NCBI GenBank assembly: GCA_903893855.1
Contig: CAITNV010000023.1
Coordinates: forward strand, 1-53,396
Direction of reading: 5' to 3'
DNA length: 53,396 nucleotides
Source: Candidatus Tayloriibacteriota bacterium
GTDB lineage: Bacteria; Patescibacteriota; Minisyncoccia; Phycocordibacterales; PALSA-1337
Part shown: piece after piece, positions 49,075 through 53,396 of the stretch
How the letters are laid out: every line of letters starts with the position of its first letter
How positions within the stretch are numbered: position 1 is the stretch's first letter
The notes under the pieces: generated by a model
What the model saw: the letters and a program-made list of their open reading frames with translations, nothing else
The model's database searches: none
What the model was told of the DNA's origin: nothing
Position numbers and translations under genes: made by a program

Positions 49075-49404
49075 TGGGTGAAGTGCGCCTTATTTTGATG
49101 TCAGTCTAATCCATTCGTCGGTGCTGTGGGGTAGCACCTGTACGAGCGAATTTAGACCTAAACCGACTCGCCGCATGCCATAAGAGGGCAGCCAATAAAC
49201 GGCGGCGTAGTCGGAGAAACATCATCCGATGATAGGGCGGTCAATCACCACGTCTGTGGATGTCGGCTAATATGCTGACGGGACTGCAAGCAGCCCGTGC
49301 TGATAGCTAGCCGTCACTGGGCCCGCCGCTCAGAACAATTTTTGGGCGGGGCCGGTGGACATCCGGGATCGGCGGCCGGGGTCGGCGCCGTGAATCGAGG
49401 CCGG
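49029..49404 (-). ncRNA. Large GC-rich structured RNA candidate
   Basis: No convincing ORF, GC-rich against an AT-rich background, and at least six consecutive stems: 49104-49157 (GTCTAA, TTCGT and GGTGCT paired with AGCACC, ACGA and TTAGAC), 49163-49214 (CCGACT-c-GCCGC with GCGGC-gt-AGTCGG), 49221-49233 (ATCATC/GATGAT), 49248-49259 (CCAC/GTGG), 49264-49313 (CGGCTA/TAGCCG enclosing CGGG-a-CTGC/GCAG-CCCG), 49320-49353 (CCCGCC/GGCGGG). Minus strand preferred: a TATAAT box lies at 49411-49416 and the 46-nt hairpin has its T-run on that side. RNase P, tmRNA and SRP signatures are not seen. It may be a leader of rpiB or an independent RNA. Confidence 0.55.
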
Positions 49405-49405
49405 G

Positions 49406-49626
49406 GAGACATTATATTTTTGGAAGGTGCCGAGACAGGGACGGGACGGGTCTTTCATTTGGAGGCCTTTTTGTTGGGTGGAGCACACTGGCTTGTATAC
49501 TTCACCTTGTTATTTTGCCGTTTGATCGGGTGAATACACTATAACGCTGGTCCCTCAGTAGGGGGCGTACCGGATCAAGATTGATCTCCCCACCTTTAAA
49601 TACGAAGGGTTGGTATCATTGAATAT
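49406..49626. other. Intergenic, no confident feature
   Basis: Holds a TATAAT box facing the structured RNA, a 14-bp palindrome GATCAAGATTGATC (about 49577-49590) inside a GGGG/CCCC bracket, and the leader of the IS30 transposase. Terminal inverted repeats of that element could not be found. Confidence 0.4.
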
Positions 49627-50631
49627 ATGGCTAACAAAAAGAAGCACCTGTCGGATCAGGAGAGATTTTGTATCGAAAAAATGCTTGGAGTTGGAGATAG
49701 TTTTGGAAAGGTTGCGCACACTCTCGGGAGAGGTCTGTCCACCATAAGCGAAGAGGTAAACAGTAATGGAGGAAGGAACGCATATACTGCAGAGAAAGCA
49801 ATACGGAGAGCATACTGGAAGCAGTATCGGAAGAAGCGAAACTGTAACAAAGTAGCTCTCGATGGACACCTTACAAAGTTTGTAGAGAAGAAACTAGAAA
49901 AAGGATGGTCACCCGAGAGTATATCATCTCGGCTTGAAGTACAATCAGGACTTGCATATGCAAGTGCCAAAAGCATCCGCAAGTTCATCAGCAGACGACC
50001 GGGACTTGAGAGATTCCTCTTCTGGGAAAGAAATGATGTGAAAAGCGGTCCCAAAAGAGGAAACAAAATATTTCTCACTGATCCAGAACGTAAATTCATA
50101 GAACTACGCCCTCTCAGGGCTCTCTATGAGTATGGGCATTGGGAAATGGACTTCATTGTATCGAAACACAATGCATGGGTGCTTCTTGTCTGTGTTGAGA
50201 AGTACAGCAAAATACTCAAGCTTGCGCTCATTCCGAACAGAACCACTGACGTGGTACATGAGACCCTTAGGGAGCTTCTTGGGGGATATACCATCAAAAG
50301 CATTACCACTGACAATGATATCGCTTTCAGACAGTGGAGAGAGCTTGAGAGTATACTCTGTACTCATATCTACTTCTGTCACCCCTACCATTCATGGGAA
50401 AAGGGACTGGTGGAGAATACCAACAGATGGATCCGTGAGTTCATACCAAAAAAGACCAACTTGGGGTTGATCTCTTCTGGATTCATTACTGATATTGAAA
50501 ATTACTTTAATCACAAACCGAGGGAGTGTCTCGGAGGATATACCGCATACGAAGTGATGATGAAAAAAGAGTGTGGTAGAATGGTCGAATCATTAGAAAT
50601 TAATTTACCTAGTCTTCGTATTATGGGGTAG
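49627..50631 (+). CDS. IS30-family transposase, intact
   Basis: 334 aa. The N-terminal HTH is complete (LSDQERFCIEKMLGVGDSFG and RGLSTISEEVNSNGG) and the DDE triad is present: Asp in WEMDFIVSK, Asp in ITTDNDIAF, Glu in WEKGLVENTNRWIRE. It is related to the 43.3-kb copy (both have YHSWEKG) but clearly a different element. Element ends could not be defined: no inverted repeat was found on the two flanks. It lies between the structured RNA and the deacetylase gene. Confidence 0.9.
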   Translation: MANKKKHLSDQERFCIEKMLGVGDSFGKVAHTLGRGLSTISEEVNSNGGRNAYTAEKAIRRAYWKQYRKKRNCNKVALDGHLTKFVEKKLEKGWSPESISSRLEVQSGLAYASAKSIRKFISRRPGLERFLFWERNDVKSGPKRGNKIFLTDPERKFIELRPLRALYEYGHWEMDFIVSKHNAWVLLVCVEKYSKILKLALIPNRTTDVVHETLRELLGGYTIKSITTDNDIAFRQWRELESILCTHIYFCHPYHSWEKGLVENTNRWIREFIPKKTNLGLISSGFITDIENYFNHKPRECLGGYTAYEVMMKKECGRMVESLEINLPSLRIMG

Positions 50632-50730
50632 GGAGAGGAACCTTTCTTGCAAGAATTGATAACATATTTTGACAATAAAGTCAACAAAATTTAAAATAAT
50701 TACCATAAGGCGAACTTAAGAAACGTAACC

Positions 50731-51513
50731 CTACGGCTGATACGCTTTCACATGTAAGATCTTATCTACAGTTACAAAGGTATACCCTTTCGCACGCAGG
50801 TCCTCAATAAGGGTCGATAACGCTTCAATTGTATTATTTCGAGAATATGATGCACCAGTTTCGTGCCCATCGTGGAAGAGGATTATATTGTTTGGACGGA
50901 TATTATTCATAACCGTAGCGATGATTGTAGTTGAAGAATTAGTATTGACCCAATCTTTCGTATCGATATCCCAACCGACTACCGTATACCCTTCATGTTC
51001 AATCTCCCCCACCATATTTGGACTTGTTGCGCCATACGGAGCCCTGAACAATTCTGGAATGAGGCCGGTTGTGGTAGCGATAATTTCTTCAGCACGACTG
51101 ACATCGACTCGTAACGTAGTCGTCGCTTCGCTCGGCAAAGCGCGTGTGTGACTAAAGCTATGATTCCCTACAACGTCGCCGTCTGCGATTTCTCTTCGTA
51201 TTTCGTCGGGGTGCAGTTTGGCATTTTTACCAATTAAAAAGAAAGTTGCCGGCACCTTCTCGCGTTCAAGGATAGTTAAAATAGCATCGGTGCTTGTGCC
51301 GTATGGCCCATCGTCAAATGTGAGAGCGACGTATTTTGGTAGCTGGATTTTAGTTGATAGCGAAATTTTGCTGCCATTTTCCTCAATAGAAGATATTGTT
51401 GGTTCGGCACCCATCATATGCAGATGAGCGAATGCTGGCACCAATAAAATAACAAAAACTGCAATCGATATTATTAGGACAAAACCACCGCCGTTTTTGT
51501 CTATTTTTTCCAT
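50731..51513 (-). CDS. Polysaccharide deacetylase (NodB domain)
   Basis: 260-aa membrane-anchored carbohydrate esterase family 4 protein. An N-terminal hydrophobic segment (residues 12-30) is followed by a full NodB domain: ALTFDDGPYGTST (catalytic and metal Asp), GNHSFSHTRALPS (metal His pair), RAPYGATSP (Arg motif), GWDIDTKDWVN and IILFHDGHETG (catalytic His). It should remove N-acetyl groups from peptidoglycan or another surface glycan. Its start overlaps the zinc-ribbon gene by 13 nt, indicating one operon. Confidence 0.92.
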   Translation of the reverse strand: MEKIDKNGGGFVLIISIAVFVILLVPAFAHLHMMGAEPTISSIEENGSKISLSTKIQLPKYVALTFDDGPYGTSTDAILTILEREKVPATFFLIGKNAKLHPDEIRREIADGDVVGNHSFSHTRALPSEATTTLRVDVSRAEEIIATTTGLIPELFRAPYGATSPNMVGEIEHEGYTVVGWDIDTKDWVNTNSSTTIIATVMNNIRPNNIILFHDGHETGASYSRNNTIEALSTLIEDLRAKGYTFVTVDKILHVKAYQP

Positions 51514-51737
51514 CGTGGGGCGAATCGTATCATAAAAGTAAAGAACTTCGCTTTGAAAATATTCATTCCGCTTTTGCGCATGCTTTCATAGCAAACCTTC
51601 TGGAACTCTTTTACGTCATTACCCTTGTAGCACAGAGCGCCGTCTTTGAAGCAAAGACTACAATATTTATCTGATTCACGCTTCCCTGTATCCTTAGCAA
51701 ATGGCATAAGGCAACTTTCACACATTGTATTTTTCAT
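51501..51737 (-). CDS. Small zinc-ribbon protein
   Basis: 78-aa protein matching the putative zinc-ribbon type with CESCLMPFAKDTGKRESDKY followed by CSLCFKDGALCYKG: the paired CxxC knuckles and G-x-L/F-x-Y tail fit. The C-terminus is a basic, hydrophobic stretch (IFKAKFFTFMIRFAPRWKK). First gene of a two-gene unit with the deacetylase. The function of this family is not established. Confidence 0.8.
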   Translation of the reverse strand: MKNTMCESCLMPFAKDTGKRESDKYCSLCFKDGALCYKGNDVKEFQKVCYESMRKSGMNIFKAKFFTFMIRFAPRWKK

Positions 51738-51781
51738 TTGTTTATCTGTATATTATAATGACTATATTGTACACTTCTCGC

Positions 51782-52795
51782 ATGGATCATCAACCTTCAT
51801 TTGAACAAATTATCGGTGGGACTCAGGAAGATCAAGACGCACTGAGAATTAAAGCCGCTAAAGCAACAGAGCGAGGCATAGAAGAAAAATATGAACAATA
51901 CATTGTCGAAAGAACCTCATCAGAAGATGCGGCTATTAAAAGTGCAGTATCTTATACGAGTGAGGTAGCCCGACAGTATGGATCGACTAAGCAAGTCGAT
52001 GAAAAAAGAATATTTTTATTGAAATCGGGAGCAATTCAAGAGGTTAGTAAGAATGATATGAGGAAGGGGTTTCATGATCCATTCAATCAGATTATTGCTG
52101 TCGATAGATACGAATCAATCGCAGTACTCGCAGTAAGAGTCGCCCATGAACTTTTTCATATGCATAGCTATCACTCAGCTCAAATATTTCAAGACACTAA
52201 TAGTGCCATATACCGAAGTGGGATAGGGATGTTAGGTCGAGAACAAGAGTGGGCATATTTTTCTTTTGCAGAAGAAGCTATTATTGCAACACTTTCAAAA
52301 CGATTTTTCGATGAAGTGATATGTCACGATCCACTCTATGAAGAGGATATCAGATATACCGGCTTGATTAAAGATTGGATAATTAATAATATAAAAGAGG
52401 CTGAATTACCTGAGGATAAAATGAGTTCCCGCATGTCATTCATACAAGAAATACTTATTTTTCCGAATGGTAAAAGCGTGTTTGAAGTATTAATTGATCA
52501 AGAAAAAAAATTCGCCATCAAATTGGGTTATTTTAGTGATAGGTATGAAAAAGAACTCAAGCAAGGAAACATTATGCGAGAGCGACGTAAAGAACGTGAA
52601 GCGTTTTCGATCGTGCTCGATAGAATAATATATCAATCGAAAGGTGCCATAACAAACAAAGAAATCCTATTTGATGCTTTTGCTCGAGCACACTTTACTG
52701 GCAACTATATTCCTCTCGCTAGACTTATTGATGGGGCTCTCGGTAAAGGCTCGTTCAGAGCAATTGCAACCGAACTAGGGGAAAAGTATGACTAA
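51782..52795 (+). CDS. Zincin-like putative metalloprotease
   Basis: 337 aa, start set at MDHQPSFEQIIGGTQEDQDA, since a TACACT box ends 6 nt before this ATG (leaderless). HELFH, in RVAHELFHMHSYHS (about residue 141), is a classic HExxH zinc site, and an E-E pair 60 residues on (SFAEEAIIATLSKR) could supply the third ligand. No signal peptide or membrane segment is seen, so it is cytoplasmic. No exact peptidase family recognised; the C-terminal half is helical. Opposite strand from the deacetylase unit. Confidence 0.65.
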   Translation: MDHQPSFEQIIGGTQEDQDALRIKAAKATERGIEEKYEQYIVERTSSEDAAIKSAVSYTSEVARQYGSTKQVDEKRIFLLKSGAIQEVSKNDMRKGFHDPFNQIIAVDRYESIAVLAVRVAHELFHMHSYHSAQIFQDTNSAIYRSGIGMLGREQEWAYFSFAEEAIIATLSKRFFDEVICHDPLYEEDIRYTGLIKDWIINNIKEAELPEDKMSSRMSFIQEILIFPNGKSVFEVLIDQEKKFAIKLGYFSDRYEKELKQGNIMRERRKEREAFSIVLDRIIYQSKGAITNKEILFDAFARAHFTGNYIPLARLIDGALGKGSFRAIATELGEKYD

Positions 52796-52850
52796 TTGAC
52801 GTGAGCACACAGAATTCCCTCGCCGTCTTTAATCTCCCTATTACTCATGG

Positions 52851-53216
52851 CTAATACCCATTTTCACTCAGGATTCGATCGATATCTTTTGCGAGATCTG
52901 TCGTCGACGGATCTGATTTTGCATTATTTTCAAGGCCCAGAAAATCACCGATTCCGTCTTGGTGATATTCTGGATGATTAGATAATAATTTTACAGTTGC
53001 GATTTTAATTTCGGCAAGAATATACGCGTGGTTTGGAAGAACTGGCGACCCTAGGTCTTGATCAATCATCGCATTAGCTTCACTATGACATTGATCTGAG
53101 TATTTGCGCATCATTTCTATTGCCTCAGGCGCCATATACTCATGATCGTCGAGAACACGAATTACGCCCTCTTCAGTTAGTGGCATCTTTTCGCCAGATT
53201 CAAAAGTTTTATCCAT
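52851..53216 (-). CDS. Conserved-looking hypothetical protein
   Basis: 121-aa acidic soluble protein (APEAIEMMRKYSDQCHSEAN) with no recognised domain. A TATACT box ends exactly 6 nt before the ATG, so it has the same leaderless arrangement as several core genes, which supports it as real. It is convergent with the zincin gene and has no visible terminator in the 50-nt gap. Confidence 0.6.
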   Translation of the reverse strand: MDKTFESGEKMPLTEEGVIRVLDDHEYMAPEAIEMMRKYSDQCHSEANAMIDQDLGSPVLPNHAYILAEIKIATVKLLSNHPEYHQDGIGDFLGLENNAKSDPSTTDLAKDIDRILSENGY

Positions 53217-53267
53217 GTGATAAGTATACTCTTAACTATCGATAAATAAAATGTGTTACAAAATTCC

Positions 53268-53290
53268 ACAAAAAAACCGCGAAAACGCGG
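53268..53290 (-). terminator. Terminator of the edge gene
   Basis: Minus-strand CCGCG-tttt-CGCGG followed by TTTTTTTG. Confidence 0.85.
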
Positions 53291-53305
53291 CTGTGAGCTA
53301 AGCAC

Positions 53306-53396
53306 TTACTGAACCAAGACTGCCCGATACGCAATGCTCTTTGGTCTGAAATCAGCAAGTGACCAGAGATCAGGGTAAAACTGACCGCCAATAAAC
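53306..53396 (-). CDS. C-terminal end of a gene cut by the window edge
   Basis: An open minus-strand frame enters from the right edge and ends in TAA, reading FIGGQFYPDLWSLADFRPKS and IAYRAVLVQ. A strong intrinsic terminator follows 15 nt later, supporting a real gene end. Too short to identify. Confidence 0.5.
   Translation of the reverse strand, partial: FIGGQFYPDLWSLADFRPKSIAYRAVLVQ

Noticed and set aside
49029-49404. RNase P RNA, tmRNA or SRP RNA identity for the large structured segment
   Set aside because: The conserved GAGGAAAGTCC/ACAGAA (RNase P), tRNA-like ends and tag ORF (tmRNA) and GGAAGCAG (SRP) elements were looked for by eye on both strands and not found.
49297-49533. 78-aa plus-strand ORF in the GC-rich segment
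   Set aside because: Low-complexity Gly/Ala/Arg composition, no ribosome-binding site, and it lies across the stems of the RNA candidate; the open frame follows from high GC.
49500-50700. Terminal inverted repeats of the second IS30 element
   Set aside because: Flanks share only a short direct similarity (CAAGATTGAT / CAAGAATTGAT), not an inverted repeat.
1-53396. CRISPR array or cas genes
   Set aside because: No regularly spaced repeats and no Cas-like protein were seen.
1-53396. TGA recoded to Gly (Gracilibacteria code)
   Set aside because: Genes end normally at TGA and reading frames do not run through TGA; standard code 11 fits.

Overview
This window looks like a chromosomal segment of a Patescibacteria/CPR bacterium, most likely of the Parcubacteria type. 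The basis is a set of protein architectures rather than one marker: an alanyl-tRNA synthetase that stops after its editing domain (630 aa), a UvrC without its C-terminal helix-hairpin-helix part (424 aa), a sigma-region-4/HARE-HTH protein, a lone F420-0:glutamate-ligase-like protein, a baseplate-J-like membrane protein, and many short single-membrane-segment ORFs. TGA is used as a stop, so there is no sign of the recoded Gracilibacteria code. The assignment is inference; no 16S rRNA gene is present.

Layout. (1) 1-4.6 kb: end of the ribosomal alpha operon (infA-rpmJ-rpsM-rpsK-rpsD, minus strand, clear promoter), then a baseplate-J-like membrane protein and an actin-fold protein. (2) 4.6-22.7 kb: housekeeping genes, nearly all minus: ABC exporter, alaS, pepF, an ATP-cone/endonuclease fusion, mnmA, mltG, a membrane protein, a sigma4-HARE regulator, leuS carrying an inserted NUDIX domain, a stand-alone NUDIX protein, a candidate structured small RNA, ychF, zwf and a 42-aa membrane peptide. 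(3) 22.7-27.5 kb: envelope genes (DedA, two family-2 glycosyltransferases), a small Cys-rich peptide, a secreted protein with a VPDSG/PEP-CTERM-like tail, and the CofE-like ligase. (4) 27.5-32.5 kb: an island of unrecognised genes, several with their own promoter, Shine-Dalgarno and intrinsic terminator, ending at tRNA-Ala(UGC) next to a degenerate copy of the tRNA 5' part. (5) 32.7-41.8 kb: ddl, uvrC, uvrA, a sugar-nucleotide-type nucleotidyltransferase, a membrane-anchored trypsin-like protease and uvrB; all three Uvr excision proteins are here. (6) 41.9-45.7 kb: a second island, with a duplicated orphan gene whose terminators are also similar, another orphan, an IS30 element with 14-bp inverted repeats, and a possible leaderless 30-aa gene. 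(7) 45.8-49.4 kb: a non-oxidative pentose-phosphate cluster (rpiB, rpe, split transketolase) preceded on the same strand by a GC-rich multi-stem RNA candidate of about 400 nt that ends in a 46-nt near-perfect hairpin. (8) 49.6-53.4 kb: an intact IS30 transposase, a polysaccharide deacetylase, a zinc-ribbon protein, a zincin-like protein, a hypothetical protein and a partial gene at the edge.

How it fits together. The core genes cover translation, nucleotide excision repair, peptidoglycan synthesis and remodelling (ddl, mltG, deacetylase), glycosylation and pentose-phosphate metabolism (zwf here plus the rpiB-rpe-tkt cluster). Many core genes have a -10 box ending only 6-8 nt before the start codon, which predicts leaderless mRNAs, whereas island genes tend to have AAGGA-type Shine-Dalgarno sequences and longer leaders. 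The most unusual items are the NUDIX insertion in the LeuRS editing domain, the two structured RNA candidates, the CTERM-tailed secreted protein, the duplicated orphan pair and the leaderless signature.
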